The notes: generated by a model not told the origin, from the sequence alone. A stretch of DNA of 64,000 bases from Pseudomonas cannabina (GCF_900100365.1 NZ_FNKU01000001.1:4167501-4231500); one strand, 5' to 3'; shown: positions 17,942 through 29,600, counted from the stretch's first letter. A program made the numbers and translations.

Positions 17942-19444
17942 ATGCCGCACTCCACACCCAAGAATCTTTCACTGATCGCCGCTATCGACCTGGGCTCAAA
18001 CAGCTTTCATATGGTTGTCGCGAAAGCCAATCAGGGCGAAATCCGTATTCTTGAGCGCCTCGGCGAGAAGGTGCAGTTGGCCGCAGGCATCGACGAAGAG
18101 CGCCAGCTGTCTGAAGAATCCATGCAGCGCGGTCTCGACTGCCTGAAACGCTTCGCTCAGTTGATCAACGGTCTGCCGCACGGAGCGGTGCGCATCGTCG
18201 GCACCAATGCCCTGCGCGAAGCACGCAACCGCAACGATTTCATTCACCGCGCCGAAGAAATTCTCGGCCATCCGGTGGAAGTGATTTCCGGCCGCGAAGA
18301 AGCCCGCCTTATCTATCTGGGCGTGTCCCACACGTTGGCGGATACGCCGGGCAAACGTCTGGTCGCCGACATCGGCGGCGGCAGTACCGAGTTCATCATC
18401 GGCCAGCGCTTCGAGCCACTTCTGCGTGAAAGCCTGCAGATGGGCTGCGTGAGTTTCACCCAGCGCTACTTCCGCGACGGCAAGGTGACACCCGCCCGTT
18501 ACGCCCAGGCCTACACCGCGGCGCGCCTCGAAATCATGAGCATCGAGCATGCACTGCATCGCCTGAAGTGGGATGAGGCCATCGGCTCATCGGGCACCAT
18601 TCGCGCCATTGGCGTGGCGCTCAAGGCCAACGGCTACGGTGCAGGCGAGGTCAACGCCGAAGGGCTGGCCTGGCTCAAGCGCAAACTGCTCAAGCTGGGT
18701 GACGTCGAAAAGATCGACTTCGACGGCATCAAACCTGACCGCCGCACTATATTCCCGGCGGGCCTGGCAATTCTTGAAGCCATTTTCGACGCGCTTGAAC
18801 TCAAGCGCATGGACCATTGCGAAGGTGCGCTGCGCGAAGGCGTGCTGTACGACCTGATGGGTCGTCATCACCACGAAGACGTGCGTGAGCGCACGCTCAG
18901 CTCGCTGATGGAGCGTTACCACGTCGATCTGGAACAGGCCGCACGCGTCGAAGCCAAAGCACTGCATGCGCTGGAGCAGGTTGCCGAAAGCTGGGAATTA
19001 CAACACGAGAGTTACGCCGAACTGCTGAGCTGGGCCGCCAAGGTGCATGAGATCGGGCTGGACATCGCCCACTACCACTATCACAAGCACGGCGCCTATC
19101 TGATCGAGCACTCGGACCTTGCCGGATTCTCACGCGAAGACCAGCAAATGCTCGCCCTTTTGGTCCGCGGTCATCGCCGTAACATTCCCAAGGACAAGTT
19201 CGCCGAGTTTGGCGCGGAAGGCATCAAGCTGATTCGCCTGTGCGTGCTGTTGCGCTTTGCGATTCTGTTTCACCACATCCGTGGCACCCAGGAGATGCCA
19301 CGCGTGGTGTTACGTGCCGACGGCCCGAGCCTCGATGCAGAGTTCCCGGAAGGCTGGCTGGAAAACAACCAGCTGACTCAGGCCGACTTCGCGCTGGAAG
19401 CGGAGTGGCTGGCCCGAGTCGGTATCGTCTTCAGCGTACGCTGA
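17942..19444 (+). CDS. ppx: Exopolyphosphatase
   Basis: A 500-residue Ppx/GppA protein. The sugar-kinase/actin-like phosphate-binding motifs are at the start ([14 protein letters not shown]) and at about residue 140 ([12 protein letters not shown]), and an HD-like C-terminal domain begins near residue 320. It removes terminal phosphate from polyphosphate; guanosine pentaphosphate may also be a substrate, as in related enzymes. The gene converges on ppk with a 14-bp overlap of the 3' ends, so the degrading and synthesising enzymes lie tail to tail. Confidence 0.95.
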   Translation: MPHSTPKNLSLIAAIDLGSNSFHMVVAKANQGEIRILERLGEKVQLAAGIDEERQLSEESMQRGLDCLKRFAQLINGLPHGAVRIVGTNALREARNRNDFIHRAEEILGHPVEVISGREEARLIYLGVSHTLADTPGKRLVADIGGGSTEFIIGQRFEPLLRESLQMGCVSFTQRYFRDGKVTPARYAQAYTAARLEIMSIEHALHRLKWDEAIGSSGTIRAIGVALKANGYGAGEVNAEGLAWLKRKLLKLGDVEKIDFDGIKPDRRTIFPAGLAILEAIFDALELKRMDHCEGALREGVLYDLMGRHHHEDVRERTLSSLMERYHVDLEQAARVEAKALHALEQVAESWELQHESYAELLSWAAKVHEIGLDIAHYHYHKHGAYLIEHSDLAGFSREDQQMLALLVRGHRRNIPKDKFAEFGAEGIKLIRLCVLLRFAILFHHIRGTQEMPRVVLRADGPSLDAEFPEGWLENNQLTQADFALEAEWLARVGIVFSVR

Positions 19445-21641
19445 GGACCGGGTTGCTCAGGCGCTCCAGCAGGGTCGCCTGAGCGCTCCGCGCGTTCTGA
19501 TTGCCGGTCGGCGTGCTGCGAATGTAACGCCCGTCCGATTGTAACAGCCAGCTGTGGGTGTTGTCGGTCAGGTAACTTTCCAGCTCTTTCTTCACCCGCA
19601 GAATCAGCTTCTTGCCTTCCACCGGGAAGCAGGTCTCGACACGCTTGTCGAGGTTGCGCTCCATCCAGTCGGCACTCGACAGGAACATCTGCTCGTCGCC
19701 GCCGTTGAGGAAGTAGAACACCCGCGTGTGCTCCAGGAAGCGGCCGATGATCGAGCGCACATGAATGTTGTGCGAGACCCCGGCAATCCCAGGACGCAGG
19801 CAGCACATGCCGCGCACCACCAGATCGATACGCACACCGGACTGGCTGGCCTTGTACAGCGCGCGAATGACCTTCGGGTCGGTCAGCGAGTTGAACTTGG
19901 CGATGATGTGCGCAGGTTTGCCGTCGAGCGCGAACTGCGTCTCGCGGGCAATCATGTCGAGCATGCCCTTCTTCAGCGTGAATGGCGCATGCAGCAGCTT
20001 CTTCATGCGCAGGGTCTTGCCCATGCCGATCAACTGACTGAACAGTTTGCCGACGTCTTCGCACAACGCGTCGTCGGAGGTCAGCAAGCTGTAGTCGGTG
20101 TACAGACGCGCGTTGCCGGCGTGATAGTTGCCGGTCCCGAGGTGCGCGTAACGCACGATCTCGCCCGCTTCGCGGCGCAGGATCAGCATCATCTTGGCGT
20201 GAGTCTTGAAACCGACCACGCCGTAGATCACCACCGCGCCCGCCGCTTGCAGACGGCTGGCCAGTTGCAGGTTCGACTCTTCGTCGAAACGCGCACGCAA
20301 CTCGATCACCACCGTGACTTCCTTGCCGTTACGCGCGGCATCGACCAGCGCATCGACAATTTCCGAGTTGGCACCGCTACGATACAGAGTCTGGCGAACC
20401 GCTAGAACATGCGGGTCTTTCGCCGCCTGACGCAGCAGATCGACCACTGGCGTAAAGGATTCAAACGGGTGCAGCAGCAGAATGTCTTGCTTGCTGACCA
20501 CGCTGAAAACGTTTTCGCTGTTCTGCAGCAGCTTGGGGATCGCTGGCGTGAACGGCGGGTATTGCAGCTCCGGATGGCTGTCCAGGCCGGTGATGCTGAA
20601 CAAGCGCGTCAGGTTGACCGGGCCATTGACCTGATACAGCTCGGACTCGTTCAGGTTGAACTGCTTGAGCAGGTAATCCGACAAGTGTTTCGGGCAGGTA
20701 TCGGCCACTTCCAGGCGGACCGCGTCGCCGTAACGACGCGAAAACAGTTCGCCGCGCAGGGCCCGCGCCAGGTCTTCGACGTCTTCCGAGTCCAGCGCCA
20801 GATCGGCGTTTCGGGTCAGGCGGAACTGATAGCAGCCTTTGACCTTCATGCCCTGGAACAGGTCATCGGCGTGTGCGTGGATCATCGACGACAGGAACAC
20901 AAAGTTATCGCCAGGCCCGCACACGTCTTCCGGCACCTTGATCACGCGCGGCAACAGGCGCGGAGCAGGAATGATCGCAAGGCCGGAGTCGCGACCGAAG
21001 GCATCGATGCCTTCCAGTTCGACGATGAAGTTCAGGCTCTTGTTGACCAGCAACGGGAACGGGTGCGTCGGGTCCAGACCGATCGGGGTGATGATCGGCG
21101 CGATCTCGTCACGGAAATAACGACGCACCCAGGCCTTGAGCTTGGCGGTCCAGTGACGACGACGAATGAAGCGCACCTGATGCTTTTCCAGCTCAGGCAG
21201 CAGAATGTCGTTGAGAATGGCGTACTGGCGGTCGACATGACCGTGAACCAGTTCGCTGATTCGGGCCAGCGCCTGATGCGGCTGCAGGCCATCTGCGCCA
21301 GCCTGTTCACGGGCAAACGTGATCTGCTTTTTCAGACCGGCCACACGAATCTCGAAGGACTCATCGAGGTTGCTGGAGAAGATCAGCAGAAACTTCAGCC
21401 GCTCCAGCAACGGGTAGGACTCATCGAGCGCCTGTTCCAGTACCCGGATATTGAACTGCAACTGGGACAGTTCGCGGTGGATATACAGGCTGCTGTCGTC
21501 CAGGTTCGGCGCGACGATGGCCGGCACCAAAGCGGCAGGCGCCTCGATGGCCGGGACTACTTCGATATCAGGTTCAACCATGGGCGTCGCCTCCTGAACA
21601 TCGACTTCAACAGCGGCTTCGATGAGTGCTTCGGTATTCAT
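19431..21641 (-). CDS. ppk1: Polyphosphate kinase 1
   Basis: A 736-residue Ppk1 with an extended acidic N-terminus of about 45 residues before [21 protein letters not shown]. It then has the N, H and two catalytic C domains, including [26 protein letters not shown] (site of the phosphorylated histidine), and [26 protein letters not shown] (second catalytic histidine region). It polymerises phosphate from ATP reversibly. It follows hemB by 16 bp and is probably co-transcribed with it. Confidence 0.96.
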   Translation of the reverse strand: MNTEALIEAAVEVDVQEATPMVEPDIEVVPAIEAPAALVPAIVAPNLDDSSLYIHRELSQLQFNIRVLEQALDESYPLLERLKFLLIFSSNLDESFEIRVAGLKKQITFAREQAGADGLQPHQALARISELVHGHVDRQYAILNDILLPELEKHQVRFIRRRHWTAKLKAWVRRYFRDEIAPIITPIGLDPTHPFPLLVNKSLNFIVELEGIDAFGRDSGLAIIPAPRLLPRVIKVPEDVCGPGDNFVFLSSMIHAHADDLFQGMKVKGCYQFRLTRNADLALDSEDVEDLARALRGELFSRRYGDAVRLEVADTCPKHLSDYLLKQFNLNESELYQVNGPVNLTRLFSITGLDSHPELQYPPFTPAIPKLLQNSENVFSVVSKQDILLLHPFESFTPVVDLLRQAAKDPHVLAVRQTLYRSGANSEIVDALVDAARNGKEVTVVIELRARFDEESNLQLASRLQAAGAVVIYGVVGFKTHAKMMLILRREAGEIVRYAHLGTGNYHAGNARLYTDYSLLTSDDALCEDVGKLFSQLIGMGKTLRMKKLLHAPFTLKKGMLDMIARETQFALDGKPAHIIAKFNSLTDPKVIRALYKASQSGVRIDLVVRGMCCLRPGIAGVSHNIHVRSIIGRFLEHTRVFYFLNGGDEQMFLSSADWMERNLDKRVETCFPVEGKKLILRVKKELESYLTDNTHSWLLQSDGRYIRSTPTGNQNARSAQATLLERLSNPVLSVR

Positions 21642-21657
21642 GAGTGTTCCTGTGAGG

Positions 21658-22722
<1,065 letters not shown>

Positions 22723-22899
22723 TTATGACCAATGTGTGACAGTCATGGTTCGACCTGCGACTGCACGTCGCGGCCATGGCCCTTATGGGGATACGACCAT
22801 TGTGGTTGCAAGAATCTTTAACGTCGAGACACATATCGACACTTTCATCCTTGCGTTGGGCGCGTTAGGCTGCGCGTTCACTTCGCCAGCATCCAGACA

Positions 22900-23562
22900 A
22901 TGCTCCAGAATTTCTTGAACGAATTCGGCTACTTTGCCCTCTTCCTCGGCACCTTTTTTGAAGGCGAGACCATTCTGGTGCTCGCTGGATTCCTGGCGTT
23001 TCGTGGATACATGGACCTCAACATCGTCATCATCGTCGCCTTTTTTGGCAGCTATGCGGGTGACCAGCTGTGGTATTTCATGGGGCGCAAACACGGTCGC
23101 AAGCTCCTGGCGCGCAAGCCTCGCTGGCAACTGATGGGCGACAAGGCCCTCAGGCTGGTTCGCAAGCACCCGGACATCTGGGTGCTCGGCTTTCGTTTTG
23201 TCTACGGCTTGAGAACGGTGATGCCGGTGGCCATCGGCCTGTCCGGTTATCCACCCGGGCGCTACCTGCTGCTCAACGGTATTGGCGCTGCGGTCTGGGC
23301 GGCAGCGCTGGGTTCGGCGGCCTACCATTTCGGCGCAATTCTCGAAGGCCTGCTGGGCAATATCAAAAAATACGAGCTGTGGGTACTAGGCGCGCTGCTG
23401 CTGCTTGGCCTGGGCTTGTGGATACGCCGGCGTTTCAAGAATGCGCGTATCGCTCGTGAAGCACGCGAAGAGAAGGATCGCTACTGCGCCTCGGCCGCGG
23501 CTTCCGACCTGGATGAGCCCATTGCAGTGCCCGTCGACCTGACTAAAAAGTCCGACGAGTAA
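22900..23562 (+). CDS. DedA-family membrane protein
   Basis: A 220-residue protein with the DedA (SNARE-associated/VTT) pattern: a re-entrant-like N-terminus GYFALFLGTFFEGETILVLAGFLA, G-rich FFGSYAGDQLWYFMGRKHG, and FVYGLRTVMPVAIGLSGYPPGRYLLLNGIGAAVWA containing the conserved R and P. DedA proteins are inner-membrane transporters or flippases needed for membrane potential and lipid-carrier recycling. The exact substrate here is unknown. The C-terminus is a charged cytoplasmic tail. Confidence 0.88.
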   Translation: MLQNFLNEFGYFALFLGTFFEGETILVLAGFLAFRGYMDLNIVIIVAFFGSYAGDQLWYFMGRKHGRKLLARKPRWQLMGDKALRLVRKHPDIWVLGFRFVYGLRTVMPVAIGLSGYPPGRYLLLNGIGAAVWAAALGSAAYHFGAILEGLLGNIKKYELWVLGALLLLGLGLWIRRRFKNARIAREAREEKDRYCASAAASDLDEPIAVPVDLTKKSDE

Positions 23563-23676
23563 ACCTGTTTCGACAGGCACCCGGGTGAAGGTATCGCGCC
23601 TCACCCGACGACCCCACCTCGCCCCATGCCCTACCGCCCGTCATTTCGCAGGCCGCATCAAGCGAAGCATACTGTA

Positions 23677-23692
23677 CTGTACAAATAAACAG
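23677..23692. promoter_or_regulatory. LexA (SOS) box
   Basis: CTGTACAAATAAACAG is a full CTGT-N8-ACAG LexA site, 18 bp before the start codon of the radical SAM gene. It sits where it would block that promoter. The homologue PA0069 is recalled as a LexA target in P. aeruginosa. Confidence 0.85.
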
Positions 23693-23709
23693 TATACGAG
23701 CAAACCTCC

Positions 23710-24828
23710 ATGTCCAGCCCTTCCCCGATTCGTGGTCGTGGTACCGCCAGCAATCCGCACAATCGCTTCGCGCCCAGCCAGTCGGTTGCGGAGGATGACG
23801 GCTGGTATCAGGAAGTCCCGCTGACGCAGGGCACTCAGGTCACCCACGAGACCGCCAAGAGCATCATCACCCGCAACAGTTCGCCGGACATTCCCTTTGA
23901 TCGGTCGATCAACCCTTATCGCGGTTGCGAGCATGGCTGCATCTATTGTTTTGCCAGGCCCAGCCACGCCTATTGGGACATGTCACCAGGGCTGGACTTC
24001 GAGACAAAACTGATCGCCAAGACCAATGCGGCGGCGCTGCTGGAGCAGCAACTCTCCAAACCGGGCTACCGCTGCGCGCCCATCACGCTGGGGGCCAACA
24101 CCGACCCGTACCAGCCCATCGAACGCGAATACCGGATCTCCCGCGCCACGCTCGAAGTTCTGCTGCGCTATCGGCATCCGGTCAGCATTATTACCAAAGG
24201 CTCGCTGATCCTGCGCGATCTGGATCTGCTCGCGGAAATGGCGAAATTGCGGCTGGTATCGGTCTTCATCAGCCTGACGACACTGGATGACGAGCTCAAA
24301 TGCATCCTGGAACCAAGGGCAGCAGCGCCCAAGGCGCGTTTGCGGGCGATTCGGGTGTTGCGTAACGCCGGCGTGCCGGTCGGTGTGTTGTGCGCGCCGA
24401 TGATTCCGATGATCAATGACCACGAACTGGAAGCGCTGCTCAATGAAGCCAGGGACGCCGGTGCATTGAGCGCAAGTTACGTGATGCTGCGTCTGCCGCT
24501 GGAGGTCGCGCCTTTGTTCGACGATTGGCTGAAAACGCATTACCCGCAACGGGCTGAGCATGTGATGAGCCTGATTCGGCAGACCCGCGGCGGCGCACTG
24601 TATGACAGCCAGTTCGGCTCGCGAATGCGCGGTGAAGGACCGTTTGCCGACCTGCTAGCACAACGCCACGCCATCGCGGTCAAACGTCTGGGTTTGAATC
24701 GACGCGAGAGTTTCAAGCTGGACTGCGACGCCTTTTGTCGCCCCGGCGGGCAAATGTCATTGCTGTGTCGAACTTGGCACTATCGTGCAAACCCGCATTC
24801 CAGAGCCATCGCATTCAGTTTCATTTAA
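23710..24828 (+). CDS. PA0069-family radical SAM protein, SOS-controlled
   Basis: A 372-residue protein with the radical SAM cluster CEHGCIYCFARPSH at about residues 75-88 (CxxxCxxC) in a spore-photoproduct-lyase-like context (INPYRGCEHGC, then LGANTDPYQPIE). Family members resemble DNA-damage-related SplB, but the reaction of this branch is not established. A perfect LexA box just upstream indicates induction by DNA damage. The C-terminus runs about 20 residues past the usual GGQMSLL-type ending as I remember it, so a small frameshift near the end is possible. Confidence 0.85.
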   Translation: MSSPSPIRGRGTASNPHNRFAPSQSVAEDDGWYQEVPLTQGTQVTHETAKSIITRNSSPDIPFDRSINPYRGCEHGCIYCFARPSHAYWDMSPGLDFETKLIAKTNAAALLEQQLSKPGYRCAPITLGANTDPYQPIEREYRISRATLEVLLRYRHPVSIITKGSLILRDLDLLAEMAKLRLVSVFISLTTLDDELKCILEPRAAAPKARLRAIRVLRNAGVPVGVLCAPMIPMINDHELEALLNEARDAGALSASYVMLRLPLEVAPLFDDWLKTHYPQRAEHVMSLIRQTRGGALYDSQFGSRMRGEGPFADLLAQRHAIAVKRLGLNRRESFKLDCDAFCRPGGQMSLLCRTWHYRANPHSRAIAFSFI

Positions 24829-24974
24829 GCTTGGGCGATTAGTCTGTAACTCGGAGTGTCACCAGCAATAGCGCTCAAGGGATTTGTTCGTGATTCCGAT
24901 TGACAGGAATCACATCCGGCTCTGGTCAAACAGGCATGAGAAATCCACATCAATCCGTCAGAGAGGATGAACAG

Positions 24975-25715
24975 ATGAGAGACACGGATAACCAGCATTC
25001 GGCTACGTCGGACAACACAGACAGCCATTTGAGCAGCGCCGACGTAGCGTTGAAACAGATCGTCGATGGCTTTGTGCATTTTCGTAAAGAGGTCTTTCCT
25101 GAACAGGAAGAGCTGTTCAAAAAGCTGGCGACTGCCCAATCGCCACGCGCCATGTTCATCACCTGCGCCGACTCGCGCATCGTGCCCGAGCTGATCACTC
25201 AGAGTTCGCCCGGCGACCTGTTCGTGACGCGTAACGTGGGTAACGTCGTGCCGCCGTATGGCCAGATGAACGGTGGCGTGTCCACCGCACTGGAATACGC
25301 AGTGGTCGCGCTGGGTGTGCAGCACATTATCGTTTGCGGCCACTCCGATTGCGGTGCCATGCGCGCGGTACTCAACCCAAGCAGCCTGGACAAGATGCCG
25401 ACGGTAAAAGCCTGGTTGCGTCATGCAGAAGTCGCCCGCACCGTGGTCGAGCAAAACTGCAATTGCACCGGCGAGCTGGAAACCATGCAGGTCCTGACTC
25501 AGGAAAACGTGATTTCCCAGCTGCAACACTTGCGTACCCACCCTTCGGTTGCGGCAAAGATGGCCAGCGGTCAGCTGTTCATTCACGGCTGGGTCTACAG
25601 CATCGAGACCAGCGAAATTCTGGCCTACGACGCCGAACGTGACGCCTTCATACCGCTCGACGGCAAAGGTCCGACGCCAATGGCTTCCCCGAAAGCACGC
25701 TTTTCAGTCGACTGA
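24975..25715 (+). CDS. Beta-class carbonic anhydrase
   Basis: A 246-residue enzyme. The zinc ligands are C64 (CADSR, with D66 and R68 as the catalytic dyad), H123 and C126 (GHSDCGAM). The start at 24975 follows GAGAGGA; an upstream in-frame ATG at 24900 lacks a ribosome site. It interconverts CO2 and bicarbonate. It is followed 104 bp later by a SulP transporter, a pairing seen in many proteobacteria and thought to supply or balance bicarbonate. No signal peptide. Confidence 0.94.
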   Translation: MRDTDNQHSATSDNTDSHLSSADVALKQIVDGFVHFRKEVFPEQEELFKKLATAQSPRAMFITCADSRIVPELITQSSPGDLFVTRNVGNVVPPYGQMNGGVSTALEYAVVALGVQHIIVCGHSDCGAMRAVLNPSSLDKMPTVKAWLRHAEVARTVVEQNCNCTGELETMQVLTQENVISQLQHLRTHPSVAAKMASGQLFIHGWVYSIETSEILAYDAERDAFIPLDGKGPTPMASPKARFSVD

Positions 25716-25819
25716 CAGCTGTCTCGACTGACGGCAAGCCCTTCTTAATCAGAGGATGGCGGTTGCGCAGGATGCGCGCCGCCCGTCTTGCCTCGCCTGA
25801 AGAAACACGGAGAAGCGAC

Positions 25820-27352
25820 ATGGGAATCACCGAACTGAAATCCGCACTACCACGGGAGCTACTGGCTTCCGTGGTCGTTTTCCTGGTCGCATTGCCTCTG
25901 TGCATGGGCATCGCTATTGCGTCCGGCATGCCGCCGGCCAAAGGTTTGATCACGGGCATCATCGGCGGCCTGGTCGTCGGCTGGATAGCCGGTTCGCCGC
26001 TGCAAGTCAGCGGCCCGGCCGCCGGTCTGGCGGTGCTGGTATTTGAAGTCGTGCGTGAACATGGCATGGCGATGCTCGGACTGATCCTGCTGCTGGCGGG
26101 GCTGCTTCAGTTGCTGGCCGGTCGCTTCAAGCTGGGCTGCTGGTTCCGGGTGACCGCTCCGGCGGTGGTCTACGGCATGCTGGCAGGTATCGGCGTGCTG
26201 ATTGTGCTTTCCCAAGCGCATGTCATGTTCGACAGCGGGCCCAAACCTTCCGGGCTGGACAACCTGATCGGCTTCCCCAGTACGTTGATTCAGGCGTTCG
26301 GGCCAGGCACCGGCATGCAGGCCGGTATGCTCGGTCTGGGCACCATGGCGATCATGTGGGGCTGGGAAAAACTCCGTCCTCAATCGCTGCGTTTCGTACC
26401 CGGCGCCCTGCTGGGTGTGGGCATTGCCACCGGCATCAGCCTGTTCCTGGCATTGCAGGTCAAGCGCGTGGAAGTCCCTGACAATCTGGCCGATGCCATC
26501 GACTGGCTGCGCCCCGCGGACCTGATGAACCTGGCGGACCCGGCGATTCTGGTTGCTGCCATCGTTGTCGCATTCATCGCCAGCGCTGAAACGCTGCTGT
26601 CTGCATCGGCGGTAGACCGTATGCACAGCGGCCAACGTTCGGACTTCGACAAGGAGCTGAGCGCTCAAGGCGTAGGCAATATGCTCTGCGGCCTGCTGGG
26701 TGCACTGCCGATGACCGGCGTAATCGTGCGCAGCTCGGCCAATGTTCAGGCGGGCGCCACGACCCGCTACTCGACCATCTTCCACGGCCTCTGGCTGCTG
26801 GCCTTTGTCTTGCTGCTGTCGAGCGTGCTGCAAAGAATTCCGGTCGCGAGCCTGGCGGGTGTGCTGGTCTACACCGGTTTCAAACTGGTCGATCTCAAGG
26901 CGTTTCGGGGTCTGGGCCGCTATGGCCGGATGCCGATGTTCACCTACGCGGCCACGGCCGTGGCGATCATTTTCACTGACCTGCTGACAGGTGTGCTGGT
27001 GGGCTTCGGCATGACCCTGGTCAAGCTGGCGTTCAAGGCGTCGCGTCTGAAGATCAATGTGGTCGAACTGGCGGGCGAGAAAGAGTACGAGCTGCGTCTG
27101 GTGGGTGCTGCGACCTTCCTCAAGGTGCCAGCGCTGACTCAGGCACTGGGCACAATCCCGCAAGGCAGCACCGTGCATGTGCCGCTGGGTAATCTGTCCT
27201 ACATCGATCACTCCTGTCTGGAGCTGCTGGAAGAGTGGGGACGTTCCAACGCTGCCCACGGAACCCGGCTAATCATCGAGCCACGCGGCTTGAAGCGGCG
27301 TCTCGAAGGGCGGATCTACACGACAACGGGAATAGGTTCAGGCGCGACCTGA
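25820..27352 (+). CDS. SulP-family anion transporter (probable bicarbonate or sulfate)
   Basis: A 510-residue protein with an N-terminal transport domain of roughly 12-14 hydrophobic helices (ELLASVVVFLVALPLCMGIAIASGMPP, then GLITGIIGGLVVGW) and a C-terminal STAS-like segment (LRLVGAATFLKVPAL, VHVPLGNLSYIDHSCLELLEEW). Start 25820 follows GGAG. Because it is paired with carbonic anhydrase, bicarbonate is a more likely substrate than sulfate (inference). No sulfate-assimilation genes are nearby. Confidence 0.88.
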   Translation: MGITELKSALPRELLASVVVFLVALPLCMGIAIASGMPPAKGLITGIIGGLVVGWIAGSPLQVSGPAAGLAVLVFEVVREHGMAMLGLILLLAGLLQLLAGRFKLGCWFRVTAPAVVYGMLAGIGVLIVLSQAHVMFDSGPKPSGLDNLIGFPSTLIQAFGPGTGMQAGMLGLGTMAIMWGWEKLRPQSLRFVPGALLGVGIATGISLFLALQVKRVEVPDNLADAIDWLRPADLMNLADPAILVAAIVVAFIASAETLLSASAVDRMHSGQRSDFDKELSAQGVGNMLCGLLGALPMTGVIVRSSANVQAGATTRYSTIFHGLWLLAFVLLLSSVLQRIPVASLAGVLVYTGFKLVDLKAFRGLGRYGRMPMFTYAATAVAIIFTDLLTGVLVGFGMTLVKLAFKASRLKINVVELAGEKEYELRLVGAATFLKVPALTQALGTIPQGSTVHVPLGNLSYIDHSCLELLEEWGRSNAAHGTRLIIEPRGLKRRLEGRIYTTTGIGSGAT

Positions 27353-27457
27353 CAATCGCAGCGTCAAGGTGACGGATTCGGATGGGTCTTCGCGAAGCAG
27401 CGGAGTGTCATCCGGCTCCTTCCCTTGCTGGCGAAGACGTTGAAGCGGGCGGTTGGA

Positions 27458-28108
27458 TCAGACAGCGGAACGTTCCAGTTCCAGGCCGACGCCCAATTGA
27501 CGTGACAGACACGGCCAGCGCTTCCAGACTGCACCTGTATCAGGACTGCTCAGCCTTTCTCGGTAAACCTCGACCGAATCCAGCGCAAAACTCTCATCAT
27601 CAAGCAACTGATCGACGGCATGATGCACCGCCTCGTCCAGCTCATTGGCGAATTGCTCGCCTATCAGCTGATGGGCAATCACGCTGGCAACCGTGGTATT
27701 GGACGGAATCAGCGGCTGCCCAAAATGCTTGATGTACAGGTCGTTCACTTCCTCGACCAGCCTGTGCGCCAGATAAGCTTCGTCCAGCAAGCTCTCCAGC
27801 CCCTCGTGTCCGTCCATGATTGCAGGTGGAGCGGCGAAAAAATGTTCGGCAATCTTCAACACCGGTTTTATCTGCCCCTCGATTCCGGCTTCGACGGCGA
27901 CCTCATGGGCAGCATCCAGCAGGTCAGGGACCAAATCGATATAAGCGGTAACGAAACGCGTCAGCACGTCCTGGGCGTCGACATCCGGCAAGTGGATGGC
28001 GGGGTGTAAATGGGGCAGTTTCTGTTCCAGTTGCTGTAGCAGGTGGCCGGTCCTGGCCTCATGTTGATGGGCTCGTTGTATCTGCTCGCGCAACGCGGCG
28101 GTGTTCAT
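27458..28108 (-). CDS. Conserved Pseudomonas protein of unknown function
   Basis: A 216-residue soluble, helical, acidic protein (pI looks low) with no signal peptide or recognisable motif. The start at 28108 follows AGGAG; an upstream GTG at 28120 overlaps that site. In P. aeruginosa a hypothetical gene (PA0104) sits between the SulP gene and the cox operon (from memory), and this gene occupies the same position. The sequence gives no clue to function. Confidence 0.75.
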   Translation of the reverse strand: MNTAALREQIQRAHQHEARTGHLLQQLEQKLPHLHPAIHLPDVDAQDVLTRFVTAYIDLVPDLLDAAHEVAVEAGIEGQIKPVLKIAEHFFAAPPAIMDGHEGLESLLDEAYLAHRLVEEVNDLYIKHFGQPLIPSNTTVASVIAHQLIGEQFANELDEAVHHAVDQLLDDESFALDSVEVYRERLSSPDTGAVWKRWPCLSRQLGVGLELERSAV

Positions 28109-28394
28109 GACAGTGAGCACTCCTGAGGGATAAAACCCGTGGTTGGTTTATGGAATTCATACGTTAGCTGGCTTAACTAAATAGCTAAGACGCTTTTGTC
28201 ATAACTGATTCATATTTATATGCATTGGCTATATCAGGCGCTTATCTGCTCATTTTTTGATCATATGGCGGCGTTGGCCAAGGCAAAGCGCACCTGACAG
28301 AGCACGGCGAGTGTCCCGTCTGTGCATAAGCCGACTACTCTGATGCCGTCGACGCCCTTCGCGGCACGCTGCCCCACACAAAAGTGAGCCATTC

Positions 28395-28913
28395 ATGACT
28401 CAACCTGTCCTGCCCAGGCGGCTCGTTATCCGCCTTATGCTGTTGCTGGCTTTTATATTCGCCTGCGGCTTCGCGCTGGCACCGATTCGTGACCTGCTGA
28501 GCTGGGTCGGCGGACATGCCGGGGCCGGCGATTCGTACACACAAGGGCAGCAGGTCGATACGTCGCGTGAGATCGAGGTGCAGTTCACGTCGAGCAACGC
28601 GGCGGGCATGGTCTGGGCGTTTTATCCTCGTGCTGATCAAATGCTCGTGCACCCCGGCGCACTCAACGAGATGATCTTTATTGCGCAGAACCCGACTGAC
28701 AAACCGATGAAAGCCCAGGCCGTGCCGGGAATTTCACCGGGAAAGGCAACGGCCTGGTTTCACAAGACCGAGTGTTTCTGCTTCACCCAGCAGACGTTAC
28801 AACCGGGCGAGCGCATCGAAATGCCGGTGCGCTTTATCGTTGATCGCGACCTTCCTGAAGACGTTAAACACCTGAAACTGGCGTACACCCTTCTCGACGT
28901 CACGCCGCTCTAG
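28395..28913 (+). CDS. ctaG: Cox11/CtaG cytochrome c oxidase copper chaperone (orphan)
   Basis: A 172-residue protein with one N-terminal membrane helix (LVIRLMLLLAFIFACGFALAP) and a periplasmic domain bearing the copper-binding Cox11 motif HKTECFCFTQQ. Family members deliver copper to the CuB site of cytochrome c oxidase. Normally the gene lies between coxA and coxC. Here no oxidase subunit gene is present on either side, and it is followed 54 bp later by a SCO gene. The protein looks intact, so it may serve another oxidase or general copper handling. Confidence 0.9.
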   Translation: MTQPVLPRRLVIRLMLLLAFIFACGFALAPIRDLLSWVGGHAGAGDSYTQGQQVDTSREIEVQFTSSNAAGMVWAFYPRADQMLVHPGALNEMIFIAQNPTDKPMKAQAVPGISPGKATAWFHKTECFCFTQQTLQPGERIEMPVRFIVDRDLPEDVKHLKLAYTLLDVTPL

Positions 28914-28967
28914 GCTCTGTCCTGAATATGCGACATCATGGGCGGACACTACGCTTGCATTGAAACC

Positions 28968-29600
28968 ATGACCCGAATTCAGAAAACCGTTTTCATCGCT
29001 GCCGCTATTGTGGCGCTCCTGCTCGGCCTCATCAGCAGCCAGCTGCTGTCCAGCCGCGGACCGCAAGATCAGGCAGCACTCAATGACGCAGGCATTATCC
29101 TGCTGCCAAAAAGCCGCACCCTGCCTGCATTGAGCATGATCGATCAGAACGGTCAGGCGATGGCCCTCGACGGGCTCAAGGGCCAGTGGACACTGATGTT
29201 CTTTGGTTACACGTTCTGCCCGGACATCTGCCCCACCACGCTGGCGCAGATCAAGCAGATCCGAAGCGAACTGCCCAAAGACGCGGCCGAGCGGATGCGT
29301 GTCGTGCTGGTCAGCGTCGACCCCAACCGCGACACGCCGCAGCAGCTCAAACAATACTTGGGGTATTTCGACAAGACCTTCATCGGCCTGACCGCGCCGG
29401 TGCCTGAACTGCAGAAACTGGCCAGCGCGGTCAGCATCCCGTTCATTCCCGCCGACACCCGCAAGTCAAACTATTTCGTCGACCACAGCGGCAACCTGGC
29501 CCTGATCGGCCCGGACGGCACCCAGCGAGGCTTCATCCGCGCCCCGCTGAACAACCAGAAACTGGTCAGGCAATTGCCTGGGTTGCTGGAGAGGGATTAG
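28968..29600 (+). CDS. SCO1/SenC-family copper chaperone
   Basis: A 210-residue membrane-anchored thioredoxin-fold protein. The N-terminal anchor is VFIAAAIVALLLGLISSQLL. Copper ligands are C84 and C88 (FCPDIC) and H173 (YFVDHSGN). SCO proteins assemble the CuA site or reduce its cysteines. Start 28968 was chosen because it precedes the anchor directly; the upstream ATG at 28938 adds ten residues with no ribosome site. It pairs with the upstream Cox11 gene although no aa3 oxidase genes are here. Confidence 0.92.
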   Translation: MTRIQKTVFIAAAIVALLLGLISSQLLSSRGPQDQAALNDAGIILLPKSRTLPALSMIDQNGQAMALDGLKGQWTLMFFGYTFCPDICPTTLAQIKQIRSELPKDAAERMRVVLVSVDPNRDTPQQLKQYLGYFDKTFIGLTAPVPELQKLASAVSIPFIPADTRKSNYFVDHSGNLALIGPDGTQRGFIRAPLNNQKLVRQLPGLLERD

